This document shows positions 1-10,036 of a DNA stretch of 64,000 nt, piece after piece (position 1 is the stretch's first letter; each line of letters opens with the position of its first letter). The stretch is from Ceratopteris richardii (lineage: Eukaryota; Streptophyta; Polypodiopsida; Polypodiales; Pteridaceae). A program made the translations under genes and the position numbers. The stretch covers positions 201,346,153 through 201,410,152 of the forward strand of contig CM035407.1 of NCBI GenBank assembly GCA_020310875.1, given 5' to 3'. Under the pieces are notes generated by a model. It searched no databases. It was not told the origin of the DNA and saw only the letters and a program-made list of their open reading frames with translations.

Positions 1-535
1 AGCAAGTGAAGGCACAAGTGCGTGAGTGAAAGCACACAAGCATGCACACACATACACACACACGCACACAAGATAAGATCAAAGAGAGGAACAATGGAAG
101 GATTTTGATTACAAAAGGAATCTATTACAAAACTGAAATCTACAAGAAGCTAACCCCAAAAATGAGCTCTCTAGCTCTTTTTATAGTTTTTGGACTAGTT
201 TTGGCCCTGTCCAGACCTAGTGTCCGGCTTAGTTAAAAATTAGGTTCTAGGGCTTATTTGAAGGCTCAAACGGAGTCTAAAAATTATGAAAATTGGTAGG
301 ATGATACTTCTAATGCTTCTCAAGCTCGAGGACTCCTCGGCTTGCAGAAAATGGAGCCAAAAAAATAGAAAATGGTATTTATAATGGTTTTCGTGATGGA
401 AATCACTATTTTTTGTAGGGGATTCTTCTGAAAATTTGACATGTACTTCTTGGAGCTCCCTACTTGCTCCTTCTTCTTGTGTGTCCACCTCTTAGATGTG
501 CTCCTACGCTTTGTCCTTGAACTTCCGCTTCAACA
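1..535 (-). repeat. 3' LTR of A1, cut by window start
   Basis: The minus-strand sequence begins TGTTGAAG at 535, directly after a polypurine tract, and is alignable by eye to the LTRs at 43064-43691 and 58398-59008. Shared features are a GTAGGGAGCTCC block, a TATA box (177-186, minus), an AGAGCTC block and a CA/TG alternating tract at about 44-70. Roughly 90 bp are missing compared with the 611-bp copy at 58398. An ORF over the CA tract has no coding meaning. Confidence 0.8.
177..186 (-). promoter_or_regulatory. LTR TATA box (A1 3' LTR)
   Basis: CTATAAAAAG on the minus strand lies at the same LTR position as TATA boxes at 24406 and 43413. It is probably the core promoter of the LTR. Confidence 0.55.
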
Positions 536-554
536 CTCCCCCCCCCCCTCTCGA
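536..554 (-). promoter_or_regulatory. Polypurine tract of A1
   Basis: A G-run flanked by GAGA, on the minus strand, directly abuts the LTR start TGTTG. This is the expected plus-strand primer for reverse transcription. The G run is longer than in the other copies. Confidence 0.75.
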
Positions 555-680
555 GTATGTCGTCCCTGACAGACCCTTGTTGTAGTGGTTGTTACATGTA
601 GTGCTTTGAGAGGTAGTATCCATTCTGTATGAAGAAGAGCTATCTATCTTCCAAATTTGGCATCGTTGGTTGTCCGGTTC
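536..680 (-). pseudogene. C-terminal tail of ORF3 (remnant)
   Basis: On the minus strand this stretch matches the tail seen at 42985-43060 (YLSKYYM ... QQGSVKDD) and 23990-24055. An in-frame stop follows the YM residues. The motif QQGSVxDD runs straight into the polypurine tract. Only the tail survives, because A1 and A4 lack most of the third ORF that A2 carries. Confidence 0.6.
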
Positions 681-2060
681 TTCATTTATCACTGCAAGCC
701 TTTGCAAGTCGTAGTCCCTTGGTATGTGCTTCTTTCGTGGATTCCCGCATGAATGCATCGTTGTGAGCTTTCAAAGATTATGAATTGCTCAAAAGAGGTT
801 ATCAAGATTGAGTTGGAGCAACTGCTAGCTTCGAATTGCTTCCTAGGTATTGATGTTGCCCCCAGGATGTCCTCTAGCTCTTCTAAAGATGATTTTCAAA
901 GTAGTCATGCCAAGTACTCATAACCCATAGTGAATGATGGATAAGTGTGTTAGTGCATGGGTTGAAAGAAAAATATCTGCCTTGTGCACGACCTTGTAAT
1001 GTAGCCCTATGCATGCGTACTTGGAAAATGCATTGGAAGAAGTATGGTGCAAAAATTAGGGGTCTTGAGCTAAGTGCTCAAGGGTATGCTGATGAAGAGG
1101 TTTCCTACTCTATCATGGTTATAATGTGGCCCAAGTAGGAGATTCTTACCATAAGGAATGGTCAGTCGATGCAGATCTCGTCCTGGTGTACACGTGTCAT
1201 TGTGATGGACCATTGGTTGGTCTATCATTGTCGATGAATGCCCTGGTTGATGGTCCATGGATGGGAGATTCTGTGAGCACCGGGTCCTGTTCCCTCTCTT
1301 CAAAGCAACATTTTCCAAACACCAAGAATTGAATTTCTTTATATTCCTTGACAAACAGCATTGGGTAACTACACCGAGCTTAGTTTCACATATTCTCTTT
1401 GGCTCACCCAAAGCAGGATACTTGCTCCTTCAAGTTCTTCCCTCCTACCATGGTAAGAGGAAACAATAGTTGTGGATGCTATGTTCATGCCAATTGCTTG
1501 CCATCTACCAGATACGGCGGCAATAACATCATCTGCAAGCCATTACACACTTCTATCTAGCTGATAAATGCCCAGTAATCAATGGTTCCACCTTCCACTA
1601 AGCATGACTCATTCGTGTTCCATGAGCAAACCCTGGGAACAAGCTCTCTCTCACTCTCTCTCTTTTTTTGCTCCCTCTCTTTCTTCTTTTTTTTTGAGGA
1701 AAAAATATCACAAAACAAGAACACAAAAGTTAGTATCAATAGAAATATTTGACAGATGTCAATGTGCTCTTGTGCTTGGGATTCTCAAGTGTGTCTATGC
1801 ACGGCCGTGTAATGTGGCCCTATATTAATGCATACTTTGGAAATGCATGACCTGAATGGTGCAAAAGACAGGGTTGTGCAAGGAGCACATGGTTGTCGCT
1901 TGTCGAGGCTTGATGTCACTTACAGATGTTGATGCCATCTTTGTTGGAGGTATCCATTGTATCTCGAGATGACAACTGATCATTCCTCCTTATAGGGATC
2001 CATTTGAGAACGGTCTGTAATCGGGTAGTGATCACCTTTGGCCGCTTCATGTTTGAATGA
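680..2060 (-). other. Non-coding 3' region of A1 with a direct repeat
   Basis: No credible coding frame is visible. The region aligns with 42130-42985 of A4 in the opposite orientation. It holds two diverged direct copies of an 80-bp unit (about 973-1055 and 1795-1865; shared core TGTAATGTxGCCCTAT). The same two units occur in A4 at 42151-42225 and 42582-42659, so the duplication predates both insertions. Confidence 0.6.
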
Positions 2061-2062
2061 TT

Positions 2063-2323
2063 TCATGAGAGTTTGATCCATCGTGGTTGGCTCTTTACTT
2101 TGGTGGATGCTATCGGTATTTTCGTCTTCCAAACCCATATCCTTGCAGAAGAGGTTCTTTGATCTTTGTTGGAGCTCTGTGCTTGATTCAGTCCTTTACC
2201 TCGTCTTGGTGTCTTTGTTGTGCAAGTTGTTGCCTTGAAGTCCCCCCCTGGATTTTTTCTGAGTTTAGGCTTGATTGCTTGGGATCCTTGGATTGGAAGT
2301 GGTCTTTCTTGAGGATAAGTCAT
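2063..2323 (-). pseudogene. W-box region remnant (RIWVWK)
   Basis: The 86-residue frame carries RIWVWKTKIPIAST, which matches RIWVWKPKVPVTST in the protein encoded at 41517-42134, with a lysine/arginine-rich run before it. In A4 this segment follows the second protease domain. In A1 the protease has gone but the W-box end is retained. The function is unknown. The start codon is arbitrary because the frame is a fragment. Confidence 0.6.
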
Positions 2324-2435
2324 GGTAGGCCTAGACCATAGATTTTGAAGTCTAGTGTGAGGGGGCTGATTTTATGCAAGGGCTTTCTTTGGTACCCATA
2401 TCATAGTGCGATTTGGTTGGGCTCTAAGTAATTTC

Positions 2436-2723
2436 TTAGCCACCCAAATTTGCTTGACAATGTGATTTGTGTTTCTTGATGTAAGGGTCTTTTGGGCCTT
2501 CTATGTGAGTTTTTTGAGAAAACTCAACTTTACATGGGGAATGCAACAAGGGTTGATCTTCTATACATACATCAGGCTTATGCAAGGGATCAATGGGTTG
2601 TGTGGTTTGAGATTGATCTAGAGATTCATCGAGAAATTTATCCTTATCACACATAGAATCCCTAGGTGTACAAATGGGTGATGGATTGTCATGATTCACC
2701 ATAGATTCGACATTACTATCCAC
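2436..2723 (-). pseudogene. C-terminal continuation of the A1 ORF
   Basis: A 95-residue hydrophilic frame with many Asp, Ser, Lys and Cys lies just downstream of the ORF at 2800-3621, in another reading frame. Its composition suggests it is the frameshifted end of the same protein. I recognise no domain. Confidence 0.35.
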
Positions 2724-2799
2724 CTCATTGATACAAAGTATTTGTTGATCATCCCCTTCTTGATCATATGAGTGTAGATCATCCCTGCTTATGGTTTTA

Positions 2800-3621
2800 T
2801 TACAAATTTACAAGAAGAGAGGGTCCTTCCACATCCCCCAAACACTTGGAGTCCTCCATTTCTCCATTCTCCAAGGTTTCCTGTGATTTACTCAAAGAAG
2901 GATTAGATTCAAAAACATGAGTAGACAAAATTTTTTTTTCATGAAAAGCACACTCTTTGAAAAGATGATTTTGCCCCCAATTATCATAAGGTGGATAGCC
3001 ATTAGGATTTTCAATAGACATATATGTAGAAGCGTGCGTACTAGGTGGGGAAGACACCTCAAATTCTTGACGATTTTTTGTAATGAACCTTTGGGTGCCA
3101 ATGATCAAGTCTTCATCTATAGCGTCCATGACAAAGAATGTTTCAAAAAATTGCATGTCATCCACCATAATAGGCAACACAACTTGACCCATGCATTCAT
3201 ATTGTTCCCCATCCATGAGGATAGAAGGATGAGTTGTTGGTTGAATGTTTGCAAAAATAATGGTCACTAGGTCAATATGAATTAAATTCCACTCACAATT
3301 AGGGTTGATATAAACACTCAACCTTCTATGGTCATATCCTATTCTTATATGCACAAAAGTATTGTGATATTCTCTTCTTGCAAATAAGGATCCTACCCCC
3401 TCAGATATTTCATTCGTTTCCTTGACTCCTTGCAATTTTTCTCTAGATGTTTCACCTTTATGTGGGATTATCTCATGCATTTCATGTTTATCTCCCTCCT
3501 TTTTTTCAATCTTAGCCCCTTTTCTTCTATCTTTTGCTTTTTTCTTTCCCATGACACAATTTTTCTCCCCCTTGGTATTGCTCAAAAATCCTTTGGAGCC
3601 CCTTTGGTTTCCTGGTCCCAC
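2800..3621 (-). CDS. A1-specific ORF with a degenerate retropepsin-like domain
   Basis: 273 residues. The first third is strongly basic and hydrophilic (GKKKAKDRRKGAK). Residues about 100-185 resemble the aspartic-protease fold of Gag-associated proteases: the segment VYINPNCEWNLIH sits where a D-(S/T)-G-A-x-x-N-F-I motif is expected, and FFVMDAIDEDLIIGTQRFI sits where the second hydrophobic-hydrophobic-Gly strand (ILGxxFL) is expected. The catalytic Asp is replaced by Asn-Pro-Asn, so no proteolysis is expected. The ORF lies between the leader and the W-box remnant, where full-length family members have gag-pol. It could have been acquired from another retroelement or a host gene; the sequence cannot tell which. 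Confidence 0.45.
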   Translation of the reverse strand: MGPGNQRGSKGFLSNTKGEKNCVMGKKKAKDRRKGAKIEKKEGDKHEMHEIIPHKGETSREKLQGVKETNEISEGVGSLFARREYHNTFVHIRIGYDHRRLSVYINPNCEWNLIHIDLVTIIFANIQPTTHPSILMDGEQYECMGQVVLPIMVDDMQFFETFFVMDAIDEDLIIGTQRFITKNRQEFEVSSPPSTHASTYMSIENPNGYPPYDNWGQNHLFKECAFHEKKILSTHVFESNPSLSKSQETLENGEMEDSKCLGDVEGPSLLVNL

Positions 3622-3674
3622 TTGAGGGTCAACTTCAAATTAGTCTATCTGAAAATCAATGCATTATTCTTATA

Positions 3675-3790
3675 AAAAACAATTGAGGCCGTGTAGGATT
3701 CGAAACGAGCTTTCCAACGAGCTCTAAGAGCTCAAAAAATGGACTTTGGATAAAAAAGGTATGTCAAATCAGGCTCCTGGGGGTCAAAAC
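3675..3790 (-). other. Conserved leader block before the coding region
   Basis: The minus-strand sequence is nearly identical to 60175-60295 of A3 (shared words: TTTTGACCCCCAGGAGCCTGA, AGCTCGTTTCGAATCCTACACG). In both copies it lies between the palindromic array and the first ORF. It is the best-conserved non-coding part of the leader outside the PBS, so it may hold a packaging or translation signal (inference). Confidence 0.65.
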
Positions 3791-4595
3791 AGGCAAACAG
3801 GGCCTTATGGAAAAATCACGATTTTGTAAGAGAATCGCGATTTTGTGAAATCAAGAGAATCGCGATGCTATGAAATCAGGGAATCACGATCCTATGAAAC
3901 CAAGAGAATCGTGATCCTATGAAACCAAGAGAATCATGATTGTGTGAAATCAAAGAATCACGATTGTGTGAAATCACAGAATCGCGATTGTGTGAAATCA
4001 GAGAATCATGATTGTGTGAAATCAGAGAATCGTGATTGTGTGAAATTAGAGAATCACGATTGTGTGAAATCAGAGAATTGCGATTTTGTACCTTGAGAAT
4101 CGTGTTTTCACAGAATCATGTTTTTGGCTGAAAATCGTGATTTGTGAGAATCACGATTTTGAGCAGAGGATCGTGTTTTTGAGAGAATCGCGTTTTAGAG
4201 AATTGTGTTCTAGAGAATCGTGATTTTGTACCTTGGATGAAAATCGTGTTTCTGAAAATTGCGATTGCTAACAGAGAATCGTGTTTTTGAAAATCGTTTT
4301 TTCACAAAAACGTGGTTCACAGAATCGTGTATTCACAGAATCGTGTTTTCATAGAATCGTGTTTTTTGACATGAAAATCACGATTGCCAACAGAGAATCG
4401 TGTTTTTCACAAAATCGTGGTTCACAGAATCGTGTTTTTTTGACATGAAGATTGCGATTGTCAACAAAGAATCGTGTTTTCAGAAAATCGTGTTTTAGAG
4501 AATCGTGTTCTCATAGAATCGTGTTTTTGGATGAAAATCGTGATTTGTGAGAATCGGGATTTTGAGTACAACCACAGAATTGCGATTTTGAGAAT
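3790..4595. repeat. Palindromic tandem array, AATCGCGATT type, part 1
   Basis: Dozens of copies of the self-complementary 10-mer AATCGCGATT and its CpG-decay variants (AATCGTGATT, AATCACGATT, AATCATGATT). At 3840-4085 they form a regular array with a period of about 24-25 bp, separated by TGTGAAATCAGAG-like spacers; further on the spacing is irregular. The array lies in the leader of A1, between PBS and coding region. Copia-1 is inserted in it; the rest is at 11086-11215. Confidence 0.9.
4591..4595. repeat. Target site duplication of Copia-1 (left)
   Basis: AGAAT directly precedes the LTR; the partner copy is at 11081-11085. A 5-bp duplication is standard for Copia integrases. Confidence 0.9.
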
Positions 4596-5639
4596 TGATG
4601 GAGAGTGTTAATCTCCAAAAGAACAACCTATTCTTGAAATTAGAGCACCTCTATATCAAGAATAAGTCTAGACTCCTCTTAATTTAGAGAACAATCACTA
4701 ACTTATCAAGAAATTGATTATTCTGGAAAAAATCAAATTCTCAGAAAAGTCTGCTGCAGATTAATCTCTGATTGACTAACCATTCGTGTAAAGTTTTTTA
4801 AAAACTTTGTAGGATGTGTCGCCTTAAGGTTGCGCACCTTCTCCAACTTAAATCTCTTCAAATGATTGAGTATACTTTGAGAAATGACTCAAACATTTTA
4901 CCTATGTGTGAAACTGCTTCTCTGTAGTAGCGACTTTGACACCTGTAACTTCTTAGCTATGGTTCTCCCAATGTCGAACCTGTTTGGTCAAATGCTTTTA
5001 GATGTAGATAGATTATCTCTCAACTTAGATTTTGAGCTATCATTTGTGTAAAACTTTACACTGTGCATTGAGCACTGTCCGTTTTTATGAATTCGAAATC
5101 TGCGCCTGTTTCAGAAGGTACTCAGACTTTTACACATACGAATGTTCCTATTCAGAATTCTCTCAGCCTAATCACAATTGGAAGCTAAAACTTTGCACAG
5201 TAGTCGATCAACTCTAGACTTAGACTTGTACAAAAGCATTCCACAAAAGATCTACCATAGAAGGAGAAAACACAGAAACTTCGAGCGCAAAAATTTTGTC
5301 ATTTCTAAAGAAGACTATAACTAAATGAGAGAGAGACTTCAACTAACTTTTCATGTGTCTAATGACACTTACAACTCCTCATTTCTCTATTCCTATGCTC
5401 TCACATAGTCTCTCCTCGTCTCCTCTTCTATATCCCGACATTTTTCCATAGTATTTATAGGCAAATATGTACAGACTTATGACTAAACATAAGTATAAGT
5501 AACCTATGTCTTAACTAATGTACATATGTGTACATTTCTTTCAACCTGTGAATGTAACCATCTTCTAAGCTTCAAGACTTGATCTTACCTCCATCCTTTG
5601 TCTTCCAAAACTTCAATTGGTGATTGGTCTGCACCAATA
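4596..5639 (-). repeat. 3' LTR of Copia-1
   Basis: 1044 bp, same length as the right LTR. On the minus strand it starts TATTGGTGCAG, where the partner has TGTTGGTGCAG, a G-to-A change in the terminal dinucleotide. A TATA box (CTATAAATAC) lies at 5451-5460 on the minus strand. Confidence 0.93.
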
Positions 5640-5654
5640 GCTCCCCCTCAATCA
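5640..5654 (-). promoter_or_regulatory. Polypurine tract of Copia-1
   Basis: The minus strand reads GATTGAGGGGGAGC directly before the 3' LTR. The same tract precedes the 3' LTR of Copia-2 at 30428-30437. Confidence 0.85.
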
Positions 5655-6742
5655 TCAATTGAGGTTTCTCTTATCTTCTTTATGTGTGCCATGTCTTTAA
5701 ACTTCTGTAACTTTGGTCCATCCAAGCTCTTTGTAAGCATATCAGCTATCTGATCTTTTGTTGAAGTATGTATAACTTCAATCTCTTTATCCATCACCTT
5801 CTCTCTTAGAAAGTGATACTGTATCTCAATGTGTTTGGTCCTGGCATGAAAAACAGGATTAGCAGCTAGATATAATGAACTCATGTTATCTCCATAAATG
5901 ATAGGTATGCTCTGTATAGTGTCAAAACTCTTCATGAGAGTCTTAAGCCATATCACTTCCTTTGCAGCTTCAACCATGCCTTTGTACTCTGCTTCTGTAG
6001 ATGACAAAGCAACTGTATGTTGCTTCTTTGAACACCAAGAAATTAACTTATCTCCCACATAACACATGTATCCATAGGTTGACCTTCTATCATCTGGATT
6101 ACCTGCCCAATCTACATCACTATATATTTTGATGTTTGTATCTGATGTAAACCCATAATACAAACCTTCTATGAGTGTACCTTTAATGTACCTCAACACT
6201 CTTTGACCTACAATCCAATGTTCTTTCCTAGGACAATGCATGAATTGGGACAAAACCCCAACTGCATATGATAAATCAGGTCTAGTTAATGTAGCATAGA
6301 TAAGACTTCCAACCAAACTCTGGTATTGTTTCATGTCCTTGAACTCTTCACCTCCATATCTGCTCAATCTGTGATTCACCTCCATTGGAGTAGGTGCTAC
6401 CCTGCAATCATTCATTCTAAACTTGATTAAAAAGTTTTTCAAATACCTTTCTTGAGTCACATACACTCCATGTTGAGTGTATGAAATCTCCATGCCCAAG
6501 AAGTATGACAAATCTCCCAAATCACTGATTTTGAACTCTTTCTTCATTTGCTTCTTTAGGCTTTGAATGCCTTTCTCATCTGTACCTGTAAGAATTATAT
6601 CATCAACATATATGCACATGTAAATAAACCCATCATCACTTGCTTTGACAAGCAAGCTACTATCTGCTTTTGATACTTGAAATCCAAGTTCTTTCAAGAA
6701 CTTTACAAGTCTATAGTTCCATGCCCTTGGGGCTTGCTTCAA
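5648..6742 (-). pseudogene. Copia-1 Pol: RT C-terminal half and RNase H
   Basis: 364 residues. The frame opens inside RT at KQAPRAWNY. The catalytic YVDD is at residues 45-48 and SYFLGM follows. RNase H occupies roughly residues 210-345 with SSTEAEYKGM, the GDNMSSL block and the terminal ADMLTKSLDG typical of plant Copia Pol. The frame is the same as that of the ORF at 6767-7537; one stop (TGA for a Cys codon, judged against Copia-2) separates them. It is therefore the C-terminal part of one polyprotein and not a separate gene. Confidence 0.9.
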
Positions 6743-6766
6743 GCCATATAAAGCTCTCTTGAGCTT

Positions 6767-7537
6767 TCACACATGATCTGGATATCTTCCATCTCTGAAT
6801 CCTTGAGGTTGCTCCATGAAAACATCATCTGAAATATAACCATTCAAAAAAGCATTCTTCACATCTAATTGACACAATTTCCAACCTTTACATGCAGCAA
6901 TTGCTATAAGTGTTCTGATGGTTGTCATCTTTGCCACAGGACTATAAGTCTCATCATAATCAATACCATATGTCTGAGCAAACCCTTTCACAACAAGTCT
7001 ATCTTTGTACCTAGACACACTTCCATCTGCAAATCTTTTTGTCTTGTAGACCCACTTACATCCAATGATCTTCTGGCTATTTGGTTTTGGAACCAAATCC
7101 CATGTTTGATTTTCCACCAATGCATCATATTCTTCCTGCATAGCTTTCTCCCAATTTTCTTTACCTTTTGCCTCTTCATATGTAGAAGGGTCTTCATCTG
7201 CTTTTATCATGTAAGCATAATCTTTGGTAGCCAAAAACAAAGTATCATAGCTATACCTTGTAGGTTGCCATTTGTGCCTTGTAGACCTCCTGAGTTCTCC
7301 ACTTCTTGAGGTTTCTAGTTCTTCACACTCAGGATCAAATCTTGGCATTTCTTCAACTTCAACTTGCACTTCATTATTCTTTTCTTCATCAAATATATGT
7401 ACCTTTGACTTACCTTTCCTTTGACTCGCAATTTCTTCATCATCTGTATTAATATTGATAGTACCTGCATACGAAGTACCTTGCTCATCAAATGTAACAT
7501 CCTTAGACACAATAATTGTTTTGTGGATGGACTCCAC
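6767..7537 (-). pseudogene. Copia-1 Pol: integrase tail and RT N-terminal half
   Basis: 256 residues. The first 100 are an acidic linker ending in the RRSTRHKWQPTRYSYD segment. RT follows: EDPSTYEEA, WDLVPKP, GCKWVYKTKR, YKDRLVVKGFAQ, DYDETYSPVAKM and QLDVKNAFLNG are the usual Copia RT blocks. The apparent ATG lies beyond a one-base deletion, so the true polyprotein enters from the frame of 7315-8787 at about 7517-7530. A TGA ends it at 6767. Confidence 0.88.
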
Positions 7538-8787
7538 AACCTATACCCCATCTGCTTGTCATCATAACCAATGAACACATACTTTTCAGCTTTAGGCTCC
7601 AATTTGTGCCTTAATTGTGATGGCACATATGCATATGCCAAACATCCAAATATTTTGCAATGGTCTAATGTAGGTCTCTTAGCCCACCATGCCTCATATG
7701 GTGTCATACCCTGTAAGGCTTTACATGGTAGCCTATTGACCAGATAAGTGGTTGTATTTACAGCCTCAGTCCACAAGTAATTTGGGCAATTTTTCTCCTT
7801 CAACATGGATCTTGCAAACTCAACAAGAGTCCTATTCCTCCTTTCTGCTACACCATTTTGTTGAGGAGAGTACCTGCAAGTAACCTCCCTTTTTATACCT
7901 GCACTCCACAAATAATCACTGAATTCATTAGAGAAATACTCTCCCCCTCCATCAGACCTTAGTCTCTTCAATTTATGTCCTGTAATTCTCTCTACATACA
8001 CATGATAATGTTTGAATGTATTGAATACCTCTGACTTATCTCTGATCACATAGATAGTGATCCATCTGGTAGCATCATCAACATAAATCACATAATACCT
8101 TGAACCATTGATACTGAAATCCTTTGATGGTCCCCACACATCTGTGTGTACCAACTCAAGTTTCTCTGAATACATAAACCCAAGCTTAGAATAGGGTTGC
8201 TTATGAGCCTTACCTAATTGACATGCCTCACATCTGTATGTCATATGTTGACCTGCAACATTAGGCAATCCAAGCACTGAACCATTATTAATCATATCTT
8301 TAATACCTCTTTCATTGAAATGTCCAAGCCTCTTGTGCCAAAGATCTAACTCAGAGATCTTATGTCCTCCATAAGTGAACAAGGCATGACCAACATTACC
8401 TTGAATCTTCAATGTGAACAATATTCCTTCTTTCTTCCCTGAAACAATTTGTTTATACCCATTGCTAGGGTCTTCCACAAACACTCCTTCATTAGTGAAC
8501 CTCACTTCATAACCTTTTTCCACAATTTGTCCTACACTTATCTGAGTCTTAGGAATTGTAGGAACATACAAGACCTTACTCAATAAGGTGCTACCATCCT
8601 TGGCCTTCACTGATCCAATTGACTTCACATTGTGCTTTGTATTGTCACCTGTTTGAACAACATGATTAGATACCTTATTCTCCAAATCAGTCATCAAGGC
8701 TATGTTACCACTCAGGTGATTGCTACGTCCTGAGTAAATGTAGAAGACTCTTTGATCTTCACTCTGCCTTTCACAAGTTGCATTCAT
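7315..8787 (-). pseudogene. Copia-1 Pol: protease and integrase
   Basis: 490 residues in the same frame as Gag (8977-9813); the region 8788-8976 between them is open and encodes the Gly/Arg-rich Gag tail. The protease motif reads YSGRSNHL where the family has DSGCSNHL, so the catalytic Asp is lost. The GAG-pre-integrase block has LWHKRLGHFNERG and CEACQLGKAH. The integrase core shows HTDVWGP, RSDGGGEYF and QQNGVAERRNRT, giving an intact D-D-35-E. The last 60 residues are out of frame because of a one-base deletion near 7520. Confidence 0.9.
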
Positions 8788-8976
8788 TATTAATGTTGAA
8801 TCTTCCTTCTGATCTGAAGCATAATTGTAGTAGGTATTTTTGTATTGTTGACTTTGGAATCCTCTACCTGCATTTCTTCCAAAGTAACCCCTACTACCTC
8901 TACCTCTGAAATTACCTCTTTGATTTCTGCCACCTCTTCCTCTTGAATTATAGTTCTGATTATATCCACCATTACT

Positions 8977-9813
8977 CTAATTATTATGCCAACAATCATT
9001 AGCTAAATGATTTGTCTTACCACAAATCCAGCAAGCTTTGACTCCATCTTTGTTACTCCTGCCTCTTCCTCTACCTTTGCCACCTCCTCTTCCTCTTAGG
9101 AAGTTGGCTTGACTAGTTGTGCCTTCTTCTTCATTTGCTTGTTGCTTTCCTTTGTTAGCTTTCTTCTTGTCTTTAGAGTACATTGCATGACCTGCACTCT
9201 TGTCAACATCTCCTTTGATATCATTTTCAAAAGTTAGCATATGTCCTAACAATTGATTCAGATCAGGAGTGAAATGATCTAATGAAAGTTTTGTAGACAA
9301 AATAAAAGGCTTCCACTTCTCATCTCCTCTTAGTCCTGTGAGAATTTTCCTTACCAATTTATCTTCTTCAATGTCTTCATCCACTGCTCCTAATGCATCT
9401 GCAATGTCCTTCATCTTTGTCACATAATCAGATATTGATTGTGAAGCCTTCTTCTTGAAAGTAGTAAACGCTGCCCATAAGGATGCCTTTCTTGACTTTG
9501 TAGTGTTTTGGAAATGCTCCTCCAAAGCATTCCATATTTCACTTGCACTTTCAAGACCTCTAATGTGAGGTAGCAAGTAGTCATTGATTGCCATATAGAT
9601 AATACTCCTAGCTTGAGCATCTCTTTTCATCCAATTCTTCAAGTCTGACAATTCCTCCCTAGTTGGAACACTAGGATCTCTGAATTGAGGCTTTTCTTCT
9701 TCACCTGTAATATAAGCTATCAAGTCTTTGCTCATTAGATGAGCTTCCATCCTCATTGACCATGCAGGATAGTTCTCTCTATCCAATTTCTCTATCTGAA
9801 GAGAATCTCCCAT
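8977..9813 (-). CDS. Copia-1 Gag
   Basis: 278 residues. Begins MGDSLQIEKLDRENYPAW, the N-terminus of Copia Gag (UBN2/Retrotran_gag type), continues through the helical capsid-like domain, then a basic Gly/Arg-rich stretch, and ends in a CCHC zinc knuckle CWICGKTNHLANDC at about residues 261-274. A single TAG follows, after which the same frame continues with the Gly/Arg-rich tail and the protease. The parent was evidently a Gag-Pol single ORF, so the stop is mutational. The start is well supported by Copia-2, which begins with nearly the same residues. Confidence 0.92.
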   Translation of the reverse strand: MGDSLQIEKLDRENYPAWSMRMEAHLMSKDLIAYITGEEEKPQFRDPSVPTREELSDLKNWMKRDAQARSIIYMAINDYLLPHIRGLESASEIWNALEEHFQNTTKSRKASLWAAFTTFKKKASQSISDYVTKMKDIADALGAVDEDIEEDKLVRKILTGLRGDEKWKPFILSTKLSLDHFTPDLNQLLGHMLTFENDIKGDVDKSAGHAMYSKDKKKANKGKQQANEEEGTTSQANFLRGRGGGKGRGRGRSNKDGVKACWICGKTNHLANDCWHNN

Positions 9814-10022
9814 CCTTTCTTCACTCGTACTAACAGATCTTTAAGCTTTATGAGAAATAAATGTACCTTGGCTTCAAATATTACTCCTTCTGATCCTTTT
9901 GACAACTTCAATGTGTCTTCCTTCAAGCTTTCTTCAATCTTTATCCTTTTGATCCTTCGAGATGTAAAGTTTGTATGTCTGTAGTAGTCGGAGTCTCCCT
10001 TTTCCTTAATTCTGATGCTTCC

Positions 10023-10036
10023 TGCTCTGATACCAC
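10023..10036 (-). promoter_or_regulatory. Primer-binding site of Copia-1
   Basis: The minus strand reads GTGGTATCAGAGCAG immediately after the 5' LTR. TGGTATCAGAGC complements the 3' end of plant initiator-Met tRNA. Confidence 0.92.

Noticed and set aside
504..758. 84-codon minus-strand ORF across the A1 LTR boundary
   Set aside because: Its poly-Gly is the polypurine tract; the frame differs from the conserved ORF3 tail.
3790..4595. CRISPR-like array of short repeats
   Set aside because: The repeat is a degenerate palindrome with irregular spacing and similar spacers, inside a plant retroelement leader; there are no cas genes.
8790..8999. 69-codon minus-strand ORF between Copia-1 Gag and protease
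   Set aside because: It is out of frame; the Gag frame itself continues through this stretch as the Gly/Arg-rich tail.
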